A DNA stretch of 16,910 nt from Thermococcus sp. (lineage in GTDB: Archaea > Methanobacteriota_B > Thermococci > Thermococcales > Thermococcaceae): the NCBI GenBank assembly GCA_027062125.1, contig JAMOTW010000194.1, forward strand, positions 1-16,910, given 5' to 3'. Below the pieces are notes generated by a model. That model saw only the letters and a list, made by a program, of their open reading frames with translations. It had not been told where the DNA came from and made no database searches. Of the stretch, positions 1-6,415 are shown one piece after another (position 1 is the first letter of the stretch; each line of letters begins with the position of its first letter). Made by a program: the position numbers and the translations under genes.

Positions 1-488
1 ACCGTTAGTGGATTGGAGTATCTGCCATCGTAGGTTCCAAGACCGAGTTTTTGAGTGTTGACAAAAATTGGTCCTGAAGAATCCAGATTGTATTCAGGAG
101 ACAGGAGTATAACTTCAGTTTTCGTTTGATCTACACTGGAGATGTTCACCGAAGATACACTCACATTAAAGGGGGTTCCACCAGGAATACCATCAGAGCC
201 CACAATTAAAGACCCCTTAGAGACTTCATTCCCAGAGGAGTCTCTGAGAACAACATAGACCACAGTGCCTTGTGAAAGGTCGCCGCTTAGTATAATCTCC
301 ACATCAGTAACCGTAGTTCCCGATAACCATAGAGTGTATCTACCCTCACTAACGGGACTAACGACACCGTTATCCCCAACACCCAACTCTTGAACAGAAA
401 CATTAATGTTAGGCATAGCTAACCCAAACGTTGCAAGGAGAAGCACTAATGCTATCACCACCGAAATCCACCTTACCTCAGTCTCCAT
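1..488 (-). CDS. Secreted protein of unknown function, C-terminus beyond window
   Basis: The first 162 codons of a gene whose 3' end lies outside the window. The N-terminus has a short n-region (METEVRW), a hydrophobic stretch over residues 8-23 and a plausible cleavage site after GLA at residue 24, so export is likely. The n-region carries two Glu and only one Arg, which is unusual for a signal peptide. The mature part is rich in Val, Ser, Gly and Thr, alternates like beta strands (for example VVYVVLRDSSGNEV) and has several N-x-S/T sequons, as in surface or extracellular beta-sandwich proteins. No Shine-Dalgarno sequence precedes the ATG at 488, and a TATA-like stretch lies about 25 nt upstream, so the mRNA is probably leaderless. 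Its bases are much more AT-rich than the neighbouring genes, which hints at recent acquisition. I do not recognise the family. Confidence 0.75.
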   Translation of the reverse strand, partial: METEVRWISVVIALVLLLATFGLAMPNINVSVQELGVGDNGVVSPVSEGRYTLWLSGTTVTDVEIILSGDLSQGTVVYVVLRDSSGNEVSKGSLIVGSDGIPGGTPFNVSVSSVNISSVDQTKTEVILLSPEYNLDSSGPIFVNTQKLGLGTYDGRYSNPLT

Positions 489-506
489 CGGTTATAGTTA
501 TGCGTA

Positions 507-531
507 AGGTGTTAAAACATTATCCAATGTT
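507..531 (-). promoter_or_regulatory. TATA element with adjoining palindrome upstream of the secreted-protein gene
   Basis: On the minus strand a TTTTAAC element at about 511-518 lies 25 nt before the ATG at 488, the spacing of a leaderless archaeal promoter. It abuts a perfect inverted repeat, AACATT-ATCC-AATGTT (516-531), in the BRE/TATA region, where a bound regulator could block TFB/TBP. The promoter assignment rests on position only. Confidence 0.4.
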
Positions 532-572
532 GTTTCACAAATTAAAAAGACAAGGAATTACTTTTTAGGCGG

Positions 573-992
573 TTACCCCCTCTGTTGAAGCTCCTGCGCC
601 TTCTGGGCGAGGTCACCGAGCTGTCCTTCGAGCTTCTTGAGTGCCTCCTGGGTCCTGGCGATCGCCTCTTCGTACTCCTTTATCCGGGCCTCGAGGTACG
701 CTACCGCATCGTCGAGGTTCTTCTCGATGGCGTAGCCGGCCCCGACGCTGACGATGGCGTTTTCCTTGTCCTCTATCCTGGCCTTGAGGAACGAGCCCGC
801 GCCGATCGGCACGAGTATCTCCGGCTTCTCCTCTTCGACTTTCTTGAGCTCTTCGAGCGTCTCCTTGACGGCCTGGAACTCGTTCTTTCCGAGGGTGAGG
901 AGCTCGAGGTTCTGGGCCAGGAGCTGGGCCTGAGCCTGCAGGAGCTGGTACTCGTAAGCGAGCCTCTCAAGCTGCTCATTCGCTTCCGCCAT
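573..992 (-). CDS. pfdA: Prefoldin subunit alpha
   Basis: A 139-residue protein with the layout of archaeal prefoldin alpha. An N-terminal coiled coil (about residues 1-50, LERLAYEYQLLQAQAQLL onward) leads into a short beta-hairpin segment (EILVPIGAGSFLKARI and AIVSVGAGYAIEKN, about residues 58-92). A second coiled coil runs to the C-terminus (about 93-139). Two alpha subunits and four beta subunits form the jellyfish-shaped cytosolic chaperone that captures unfolded proteins and hands them to the thermosome. The length matches the family. The ATG at 992 follows a GGTGGTG ribosome site, and a TATA-like CCTTAAAAGC lies about 35-40 nt upstream (minus strand, near 1030). It appears to be transcribed alone. 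Confidence 0.93.
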   Translation of the reverse strand: MAEANEQLERLAYEYQLLQAQAQLLAQNLELLTLGKNEFQAVKETLEELKKVEEEKPEILVPIGAGSFLKARIEDKENAIVSVGAGYAIEKNLDDAVAYLEARIKEYEEAIARTQEALKKLEGQLGDLAQKAQELQQRG

Positions 993-1021
993 TTCACACC
1001 ACCGGAACCACTTGGAGGGGG

Positions 1022-1036
1022 GAGCTTTTAAGGTTT
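1022..1036 (-). promoter_or_regulatory. Probable pfdA promoter TATA box
   Basis: The minus-strand sequence CCTTAAAAGCTCC, about 38 nt before the pfdA ATG, fits BRE/TATA spacing for a short-leader transcript. The 66-base gap between the ATPase operon and pfdA holds nothing else recognisable. Confidence 0.45.
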
Positions 1037-1058
1037 GGGTTGGAAAGGGGGAGAAAAG

Positions 1059-1949
1059 TCAGCCGATTATCTCCTCCCTTATCCTCTCGGCTATCTCCTT
1101 GAGGGCCTTAGCCGCCTTCGACTCGGGGAACGCCTCGACGACCGGCTTCAGCATCACCATGCTCTCCGGGATAGCCCTGTCGTAGGGCACCTCGCCGAGT
1201 ATCGGGATTCCCTCCCTTTCCGCCCACTCCCTCAGCGCGGTGAAGCCCGGATTGATGTCGGCCTTGTTGATTATGAGGTAGGCCGGCTCCCTGAAGTGCT
1301 GGACGACTTTATAAGCCCTCTGGACGTCGCTCAGGGAAGCGGGGGTGGGCTCGGCGATGAGTATCGCAACGTCGGCACCGCCGAGGCTGGCTATGACCTG
1401 ACAGCCGATTCCAGCGGCGGAGTCAACGACCATGTGCTCCAGGTTGAGCTCCTCCATGACCTTCTTCGCCCACTCCTTCTCCTCGGTAACGAGCTTTCCG
1501 CTCTCCGGCCTGCCAACGTCGAGCTGGGCAGATATAATTGGGAAGCCGTACTTGGTGGTAGCTTTCCTGACAACACCGGAGCGGGCCTCCTCGAGAGCTA
1601 TAGTTCCCGGGACCGGGCAGACCAGGCCGCAGACGTTGCAGCCTTCACAGGTGAGCTCGTTGACCACGTAGTTGCCCTCATCGTCGATGTAGATGCTGTC
1701 ATAGGGGCAGCGCTCCATACAGATGCCGCACCTTATGCAGCTCTCCGTGCTTATCCTAGCTACCTTCGCGCCTATGTGCTCCCTCTCCTCCTCCCACTCG
1801 GTGACGCCGAGGAGCAGACCGAGATTCGGGGCCTCGGCGTCGGCATCGACCGCCACAAGTTTGTATTCGTCCTTGAGGAAGTAGAGGAGCGAAGCAGTTA
1901 TCGTACTCTTTCCAACGCCACCCTTACCGCTCGCTATCGCTATCTGCAT
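1059..1949 (-). CDS. MinD-family ATPase with inserted ferredoxin domain (second of tandem pair)
   Basis: A 296-residue SIMIBI-class P-loop ATPase of the COG1149 type. The deviant Walker A motif GKGGVGKST sits at residues 8-16 and a switch-type VDADAEAPN at 34-42. Two ferredoxin-like cysteine clusters are inserted at residues 71-81 (C-x2-C-x2-C-x3-CP) and 101-111 (C-x2-C-x2-C-x3-CP), enough for two [4Fe-4S] clusters. A conserved VVDSAAGIGCQV segment follows. In this superfamily ATP-driven dimerisation controls partner binding, and in Desulfovibrio such proteins accompany NifX-fold proteins in the orange-protein complex; a role in metal-cluster handling here is inference. The stop codon of the upstream paralogue and this ATG share one base (TGATG), so translation is coupled. 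An in-frame GTG at 1952 is a possible alternative start. Confidence 0.9.
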   Translation of the reverse strand: MQIAIASGKGGVGKSTITASLLYFLKDEYKLVAVDADAEAPNLGLLLGVTEWEEEREHIGAKVARISTESCIRCGICMERCPYDSIYIDDEGNYVVNELTCEGCNVCGLVCPVPGTIALEEARSGVVRKATTKYGFPIISAQLDVGRPESGKLVTEEKEWAKKVMEELNLEHMVVDSAAGIGCQVIASLGGADVAILIAEPTPASLSDVQRAYKVVQHFREPAYLIINKADINPGFTALREWAEREGIPILGEVPYDRAIPESMVMLKPVVEAFPESKAAKALKEIAERIREEIIG

Positions 1950-2821
1950 CACTCACCACCCCCGAGGAACTTGAGAACCTTCTCGGCGAGTCCCTCAAAG
2001 ATTTCGGCCTCTGGATAGTCCGTCAGGACTATCGGCCTTCCCTCAACGTAGCTCCTCACGATGTTCTCGCTGTAGGGTATCTCGGCGACTACCTCCGCGC
2101 CGTACTTTTTAGCCAACTCGTAGACCCTCTCCTTCTCGCCAAGGTCGGCCCTGTTTATCACGACCCACGTGGGCATCCCCATGAGCTTTCCGAGTTCGAG
2201 GATTAGCTCGGTGTCGTGGATTCCGAGGGGAGTGGGTTCGGTGACCGCTATAAGTAGGTCAGAGAACTCGACCGCCTTCGAGACGGTGTTTCCAGTTCCT
2301 GCGGCGGTATCGATGAAGAGCAGCCCCTTCTGGACCGCCTGGGCCTTCTTCTTAGCGGCTACGACGAGGGGCATCGAGCGCTCTTCCCCTTCCCTCAGCC
2401 TTCCGGTGACGAGGGTGAACCCGTAGGGGGTCGGGGTAACGTAGGTGTGGCCGATGAGCCTCTGGCCTTCGAGTATCGCCCCGGGCACCGGGCAGACTAT
2501 CTCGCACGCGCGGCAGCCCGAACAGAGGTTCGGCATGAGGAACGGTGTCCCGTCCTTCAGGGTGATTATGGCGTGCTCCTCGCAGACCTCGGCGCACTTC
2601 CTGCACTTGGTGCACTTCGAGTAGTCAAATCTCGGCATGAACTGCATGACCGGCTCCTCGTTGGTCAGCTCGACCCCGAGGAGGAGGTGGTCGTTAGGGG
2701 CCTCAACGTCAAGGTCGGCGAATGTAAGTTCCGTCCCAAGCTTTTTGAGTGCAACGGCAAGGTTTACGGCGACCGTTGACTTTCCGGTTCCTCCCTTTCC
2801 ACCGCTCACGGCTATCTGCAA
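1949..2821 (-). CDS. MinD-family ATPase with inserted ferredoxin domain (first of tandem pair)
   Basis: A 290-residue paralogue of the downstream gene. Its deviant Walker A is GKGGTGKST (residues 8-16), followed by FADLDVEAPN (34-43). Two C-x2-C-x2-C-x3-C clusters lie at residues 70-80 and 100-110; the first lacks the Pro after its last Cys, the second is followed by PVP. A catalytic-type LLFIDTAAGTGNTVS segment follows. The start is a TTG at 2821, supported by a near-perfect GGAGGTGA four bases upstream and by alignment with the paralogue (MQIAVSGGKGG against MQIAIASGKGG). A tandem pair suggests a heterodimer or alternating partners. The gene is divergent from a NifX-like gene across a short region holding two palindromes. 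Electron delivery or cofactor insertion coupled to ATP is the family-level expectation; the substrate is unknown. Confidence 0.9.
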   Translation of the reverse strand: MQIAVSGGKGGTGKSTVAVNLAVALKKLGTELTFADLDVEAPNDHLLLGVELTNEEPVMQFMPRFDYSKCTKCRKCAEVCEEHAIITLKDGTPFLMPNLCSGCRACEIVCPVPGAILEGQRLIGHTYVTPTPYGFTLVTGRLREGEERSMPLVVAAKKKAQAVQKGLLFIDTAAGTGNTVSKAVEFSDLLIAVTEPTPLGIHDTELILELGKLMGMPTWVVINRADLGEKERVYELAKKYGAEVVAEIPYSENIVRSYVEGRPIVLTDYPEAEIFEGLAEKVLKFLGGGE

Positions 2822-2837
2822 GCTCTCACCTCCGGAA

Positions 2838-2880
2838 TTAGGCTAACCTAAAAGCTTTTAAGCTTTGTGCATACGCTCAA
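2838..2880. promoter_or_regulatory. Divergent promoter with iron-box-like and GCATAC-type palindromes
   Basis: Between the ATPase operon and the NifX-like gene lies TTAGGCTAACCTAA (2838-2851), a TTAGG-N4-CCTAA palindrome equal to the last 14 bases of the consensus DtxR iron box. A shared AT-rich core, AAAGCTTTTAAGCTTT (2851-2866), can serve as TATA in both directions. TTGTGCATACGCTCAA (2865-2880) follows, an imperfect copy of the palindrome at 6371. Predicted starts put the first palindrome between TATA and start site of the ATPase operon, and the second in the same place for the NifX-like gene. Binding by a DtxR-family repressor is inference. Confidence 0.65.
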
Positions 2881-2893
2881 AACGGTGATGCTA

Positions 2894-3310
2894 ATGAGGT
2901 GCCTGAAGGTCGCGTTTGGAATGGAGAACGACGAGACGCTTATCGATGCCCACTACGGGGATTCGGAGTTCTTTGGGATATACGAAATCTGCGAGGACGG
3001 GAGCATCAAACTCCTCGAAAAGAGACACAACAAAGCGAAAGACCTTGAGGAGGAACACGACGAGGGGCACGGGGATCCGAGGAAGTTCAAAGCCGTGGTG
3101 AGCCAGCTCCTCGACGTCGACGTCCTCGCGGCGTTCAGAATGGGCCCGAACTTCCTGAGAATCCGCGACAAGACCAACAAGGTGGCATTCTTTACCAGAA
3201 CCCGGGATCTAAAGCTCGCCCTCCAGAGGTTTGTTGAGAACTTCGACGAGCTGTGGGAGCAGGTGCAGGAGAAGAAGAGGGCGATCGAGAAGCCAATCGT
3301 CGAGGAGTGA
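2894..3310 (+). CDS. NifX/NifB-C-like (dinitrogenase iron-molybdenum cofactor domain) protein
   Basis: A 138-residue protein of the COG1433 fold. MRCLKVAFGMENDETLIDAH begins the first strand-loop, followed by FGIYEICEDGSIKLLEKR, then VVSQLLDVDVLAAFRMGPNFLRIRD, the usual helix-strand that ends the fold. The central loop is unusually charged and His-bearing (EEEHDEGHGDPRK, about residues 51-64), a plausible metal ligand patch. The C-terminal 35 residues are a charged helix. Relatives bind FeMo-co precursors (NifX, NafY) or a Mo-Cu-S cluster (orange protein). No nitrogenase genes are seen here, so a nitrogen-fixation role is not implied. The ATG at 2894 is preferred over those at 2867 and 2888 because GGTGAT lies six bases ahead of it. 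It is divergent from the ferredoxin-ATPases and probably co-regulated with them. Confidence 0.85.
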   Translation: MRCLKVAFGMENDETLIDAHYGDSEFFGIYEICEDGSIKLLEKRHNKAKDLEEEHDEGHGDPRKFKAVVSQLLDVDVLAAFRMGPNFLRIRDKTNKVAFFTRTRDLKLALQRFVENFDELWEQVQEKKRAIEKPIVEE

Positions 3311-3375
3311 TCCTCCACCTCACTTTATTTGGCCCGTGCCGGAGGGAAACTTCTCGTCCTGAAGGTGTGCCGCCC

Positions 3376-3861
3376 ATGAAGTTCTGGGGAATCGTGCCAA
3401 AGGTGGCGGCAGTCTCCGCCCCGTACGTGGCGGCCGCTTTTTATTTAAACGATCGATTTAACTTGACCTCTGTTCAGCTCGTTAGGCCGGGTGCCTCCCT
3501 GATGGCAATCGGCGTGGCCCTATGGCTCCTCTGCTACCCCCAGGTTTCGCGGGCATACGCCAGGGGCGAGCTCCTGACCACGGGGTGCTACTCAAGGGTC
3601 AGACACCCGATATACTCAATCTGGGGCTTTCTTATAGTGCCAGGCTTCTCGCTCGCCATCGGCGGCTTTATGCTCGGCCTACCTTTGGTTTACTGGCTCG
3701 CAGTGGTGAGGTTTATAGATGAAGAAGAGAACGCCCTGGAGGAGAGGTTCGGCGATGAGTGGCGGGAATACGCGAAAAGAACGGGCAGGTTCCTACCGGG
3801 GATTCCAGCTCCTCCCGGTTCACCTCTACGTCCTGACCCACCTGAAAAAGGCGGGCGTTGA
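3376..3861 (+). CDS. Isoprenylcysteine carboxyl methyltransferase-like membrane protein
   Basis: A 161-residue polytopic membrane protein of the ICMT/phospholipid methyltransferase type (COG2020). Hydrophobic segments lie at about residues 10-24, 40-55 and 82-112. The family signature RHPIYS is at 76-81, and the cytosolic catalytic segment EEENALEERFGDEWREYAKR is at 116-135. Members use S-adenosylmethionine to methylate small or lipid substrates; the substrate here is unknown. The ATG at 3376 has AAGGTG upstream, and a TATA-like CTTTATTT lies about 50 nt before it. The family normally ends near the motif GRFLPGI. Here about 18 further Pro/Gly-rich residues follow, read out of frame through the start of the next gene, so the tail looks acquired by loss of the original stop. 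Confidence 0.82.
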   Translation: MKFWGIVPKVAAVSAPYVAAAFYLNDRFNLTSVQLVRPGASLMAIGVALWLLCYPQVSRAYARGELLTTGCYSRVRHPIYSIWGFLIVPGFSLAIGGFMLGLPLVYWLAVVRFIDEEENALEERFGDEWREYAKRTGRFLPGIPAPPGSPLRPDPPEKGGR

Positions 3862-4288
3862 TTACGCGAAGATGATGGGAAAGATGAGCGGCCTTCCGCT
3901 TGAGCTCATAACGGATGCAATCGAGGACCTCCTTGAAATCGGCCTGATAGAACGCGACCCGGGGAGCGCGGTAAAGCGAAGCAGGGCACGCTTCAAGAAG
4001 GCCTTCGAGGTTCACAAGCACCACACCTACTACCGCCTCTCCAGGGAGGGCGAGCTCTTCGTCCGTTCGATTGACAGAAGGTGGGTGGAGGGGTATTTTA
4101 ACACACTCCTCCCAAACGGGTGGAAGATCGCCAGGTCACTCGCCGAAAGCAGGGACCTAAAGGAAGCGGGCAGAAAGGTAAGCATTGACGGTGAGACCCT
4201 CGAAGAGCTGAGGGTTCTCCGCTTCGTAACTGAGAAGGGCAGAAAGACGGAGTTCTTCAAGCGACTGTGGGAATTCCTCGGGGTTTAA
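3755..4288 (+). CDS. DUF2250-type winged-helix protein
   Basis: A 177-residue predicted cytosolic protein. LLPVHLYVLTHLKKAGVDYA followed by MMGKMSGLPLELITDAIEDL and IGLIERD reads as a winged-helix domain (about residues 21-72), matching what I recall of archaeal DUF2250 proteins. The C-terminal half is basic and helical and unrecognised. A DNA- or RNA-binding role is likely from the fold but not shown. The only usable start I see is the ATG at 3755, 107 bases inside the preceding membrane-protein gene in another frame. A GGAGAGG ribosome site lies 8 bases before it. Its stop overlaps the stop of the convergent MBL-fold gene by four bases. Confidence 0.75.
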   Translation: MSGGNTRKERAGSYRGFQLLPVHLYVLTHLKKAGVDYAKMMGKMSGLPLELITDAIEDLLEIGLIERDPGSAVKRSRARFKKAFEVHKHHTYYRLSREGELFVRSIDRRWVEGYFNTLLPNGWKIARSLAESRDLKEAGRKVSIDGETLEELRVLRFVTEKGRKTEFFKRLWEFLGV

Positions 4289-4947
4289 AGCTCGATGACG
4301 CTCCCCGTTCTCACTTCCACGAACTTTTCGGGATATTTCTTCCGCACGTACGCCTTCGCATCATCCCCAGAACAGTGCGCCGGTGCTATGAACTCAGCCA
4401 ACTCCGACAACCTATCAAGAGTCCTGGCCGAAGGATAATGAAAGCCTCCGATTACGAGGTGGGCTTTCTCATACCCAGAGACCTCAAGGACCGCCCTGGT
4501 AAGTCTGTCAACGCCCGGATGAGAACAGCCAACGATGACGACGAGGCCGGAGGGCGTCTCCACCCCAACCGCCTGCTCGAACCCGTTTAAGGGCCCCGAA
4601 CTCCAAACTTCAGTTTCGATCTCACCGACCTTCGTGACCTCTCTAACCCGAAATCCCCATTGTCTCACCATCGTCCCGTTTCCCGGCGGGGCATAGAGAG
4701 GAATTCCCGGATTCAGCTCACCGACGAGGGAGAGGCCCCCGTAGTGGTCGTAGTGCCAGTGGCTGAGAACGGCGAAGTCGAGGCCCCGTAGGGAAACGCC
4801 GAGAACTCCAGCGTTGTTGAGCAGTATCCCTCCCCTGGTGTCGGCATCGAAGAGGAAGCGGGTTCTTCCCGCCACAAGGAGGCTCCATCCCCAGTCGTTG
4901 AGGAAGCCCTTCGAAGGGGCGTTGTCGTTAAGGACGAGGAGGTGCAT
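4285..4947 (-). CDS. MBL-fold metallohydrolase (COG1237 type)
   Basis: A 220-residue metallo-beta-lactamase-fold protein. The metal-binding motif HWHYDH lies at residues 63-68. Further ligand candidates are His143 (GCSHPG), His170 (GGFHYP) and His191 (PAHCSG), the order expected for a two-metal site. The GCSHPG and GGFH signatures are typical of COG1237, often annotated as 7,8-dihydropterin-6-yl-methyl-4-(beta-D-ribofuranosyl)aminobenzene 5'-phosphate synthase. That activity was shown for a methanogen homologue and should not be assumed here. It is cytosolic, with no signal peptide. It is divergent from trmO across 85 bases and convergent with the DUF2250 gene. The ATG at 4947 has only a weak G-rich ribosome site. 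Confidence 0.85.
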   Translation of the reverse strand: MHLLVLNDNAPSKGFLNDWGWSLLVAGRTRFLFDADTRGGILLNNAGVLGVSLRGLDFAVLSHWHYDHYGGLSLVGELNPGIPLYAPPGNGTMVRQWGFRVREVTKVGEIETEVWSSGPLNGFEQAVGVETPSGLVVIVGCSHPGVDRLTRAVLEVSGYEKAHLVIGGFHYPSARTLDRLSELAEFIAPAHCSGDDAKAYVRKKYPEKFVEVRTGSVIEL

Positions 4948-4989
4948 ACTCTTCCCCCTTTTACCCTCTCAAAGCAACGTATCACTGGA

Positions 4990-5005
4990 AGGGTTTTAAA
5001 CTTCT
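4990..5005 (+). promoter_or_regulatory. Probable TATA box for trmO
   Basis: GGGTTTTAAACTTC lies about 32-40 nt ahead of the GTG start of trmO, in the divergent gap with the MBL-fold gene. The core TTTTAAA reads as TATA-like on both strands, so it may serve both genes. Confidence 0.4.
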
Positions 5006-5032
5006 CCCGCCAAACACACGTGGGGGAAGAAA

Positions 5033-5536
5033 GTGAGGGAAGTAACCTACCGCATTATCGGCATAGTCCACAGCCCATTCAAGGAGCCGAAGGGCGTTCC
5101 AATACAGCCCTCGGCGGCCAGAGGAGTTAGGGGGACCGTTGAGGTTTTCCCGGAGTACTCGCCAGGACTGAAGGACATCGAAGGGTTCTCGCACATCATA
5201 CTGCTTTACCACTTCCACCGTGCAGAGCCAGGAAAGCTGCTCGTTAAGCCCTATATGGACGACGAGGAACACGGAGTCTTCGCCACCCGCGCACCGGGCA
5301 GGCCGAACCCGATAGGCCTCTCGATAGTGAGGCTCCTCAGTGTTGAAGGAAACGTGCTCCACATCGAAGACGTTGACATCGTTGACGGAACCCCTCTCCT
5401 CGACATAAAGCCATACGTGTCTGAATTCGACGTGCGAGAAGTTGAGAGAATCGGGTGGCTTGAGCGGAACGTCCACAAGCTCCCAGAGACCAGAGATGAT
5501 GGCAGATTCGTGGGGAAAATAAAGGAGTTTCGCTGA
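5033..5536 (+). CDS. trmO: tRNA (adenine(37)-N6)-methyltransferase TrmO
   Basis: A 167-residue TsaA/TrmO (UPF0066) protein. Visible family segments are IIGIVHSPF near the start, ARGVRGTVEVFPEY (about 28-42), GLKDIEGFSHIILLYHFHRA, the highly conserved ATRAPGRPNPIGLS near residue 90, and DIVDGTPLLDIKPYV near residue 125. The enzyme uses S-adenosylmethionine and a beta-barrel fold to N6-methylate t6A37 of threonine tRNAs, which supports decoding. The length agrees with single-domain archaeal forms. The start is a GTG at 5033, seven bases after a GGGGG ribosome site; no better start is in frame. It appears to be monocistronic. Confidence 0.9.
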   Translation: MREVTYRIIGIVHSPFKEPKGVPIQPSAARGVRGTVEVFPEYSPGLKDIEGFSHIILLYHFHRAEPGKLLVKPYMDDEEHGVFATRAPGRPNPIGLSIVRLLSVEGNVLHIEDVDIVDGTPLLDIKPYVSEFDVREVERIGWLERNVHKLPETRDDGRFVGKIKEFR

Positions 5537-5554
5537 ATTGCTAACAACACCAGA

Positions 5555-6295
5555 TCATGGCACCCCAACCACGTACTTCAGATTCCCCTCCTCAAAGCCC
5601 CTGAAGGAGCCGAGTTTGAGGCCGAGGAGAGCCCTCTCGAGATCGACCACCTTCATCGCCGCGAGGTGCGTGACTCCGGTTCCCTTCAGGAATTTGGGCA
5701 ACAACTGACCAGTTGGGCCAGTGAGAACGAAGAGCCTCGCCCTCTTCGCCCTCTCGAGGAGCATATCTATCGTGCCGTTAACGAGACAGCTCGCGCTCGC
5801 TATTACAGCATCCATCTCCGGCAGGAGATGGTACTCAAGGGCGTCGCTGTAGGTGTCCTTGTCCCAGAGCTTGGCGTTCCTCTCGAAGACGAAGACGTTG
5901 AAACCCCTCTCGCGTAGCGCTTTTGTCAGTGGCGGCATGTTTCCTATCAGCGCGACCTTACCAGCGTCCTCCGGCAGGAGTTCAAGTACATCGACCCACT
6001 CCGCGTTGCTCAGGTCGATGTGATACTGCGAGACCGCGTTGATGGCAGCAAGACCGAGTGTTCTCTCTATGGCGTTCAGGCTGTCGGCCCTCTCGATGAA
6101 CGCTTTGAGGGAGGGCTCGGTTACGGAGTTCCGATAGCGCTGGACCTCCTCAGGCAGAGTCATGGCAACTCCCAAAGCCTTTCCCTCGGGCCCTTCAACG
6201 AGGACCCACGTGTACGGCAGTGCGAAGCCAAAATCCACCAGCTCAAGCTCATCCACAAGCGGGAGTGCCTTCCCCTTGATTTCTTCAAGCAGCAT
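5555..6295 (-). CDS. DUF4213/DUF364 putative heavy-metal chelation protein
   Basis: A 246-residue protein. The N-terminal half (LVDFGFALPYTWVLVEG, NSVTEPSLKAF, TLGLAAINAVSQYH) resembles the DUF4213 enolase-N-like domain. The C-terminal half (KVALIGNMPPLTKALRERG, FNVFVFERN, MDAVIASASCLVNGTIDMLL, LTGPTGQLLPKFL) resembles the DUF364 Rossmann-like domain, described in databases as putative heavy-metal chelation. The biochemical function is not established. It is divergent from a NifX-like gene, so it probably belongs to the metal-linked cluster. The ATG at 6295 is chosen because GGTGGGGG precedes it closely; an in-frame GTG at 6304 would overlap that site. A TATA-like CATTTAAGG lies near 6327-6336 on the minus strand. 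Confidence 0.85.
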   Translation of the reverse strand: MLLEEIKGKALPLVDELELVDFGFALPYTWVLVEGPEGKALGVAMTLPEEVQRYRNSVTEPSLKAFIERADSLNAIERTLGLAAINAVSQYHIDLSNAEWVDVLELLPEDAGKVALIGNMPPLTKALRERGFNVFVFERNAKLWDKDTYSDALEYHLLPEMDAVIASASCLVNGTIDMLLERAKRARLFVLTGPTGQLLPKFLKGTGVTHLAAMKVVDLERALLGLKLGSFRGFEEGNLKYVVGVP

Positions 6296-6345
6296 TTCCC
6301 CCACCCCTCGGTGTTAGGCGCCCATCCTTAAATGTCCATCGATAG

Positions 6346-6386
6346 TTAGGTGAACCGAAAACTTTAAATCTTGTGCATATGCACAA
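6346..6386. promoter_or_regulatory. Promoter of tailed NifX-like gene with two palindromes around TATA
   Basis: In order: TTAGGTGAACCGAA (6346-6359, one mismatch to the TTAGG-N4-CCTAA palindrome), the TATA-like ACTTTAAAT (6361-6369), then the perfect 16-base palindrome TTGTGCATATGCACAA (6371-6386). The second palindrome falls between TATA and the expected start site near 6392, as at 2865-2880. The first lies between the divergent promoters and could also affect the DUF364 gene. The identity of the regulators is inference. Confidence 0.65.
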
Positions 6387-6415
6387 AATAATGAAGAGAA
6401 AAGGAGGTGATTGGC

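Noticed and set aside
1035..2018. A long open frame on the plus strand opposite the ferredoxin-ATPase
   Set aside because: It is antisense to a gene with clear Walker A and ferredoxin motifs, and its translation shows no family features. GC-rich third positions make long antisense frames common here.
6311..6325. A further iron-box copy in GTGTTAGGCGCCCATCC
   Set aside because: Only the TTAGG half is present; the other arm (CATCC) does not match.
6344..6360. Possible SurR redox-regulator site (GTT-N3-AAC) in AGTTAGGTGAACCG
   Set aside because: The spacing between GTT and AAC is five, not three, and the TTAGG-N4-CC(T/G)AA symmetry explains the site better.
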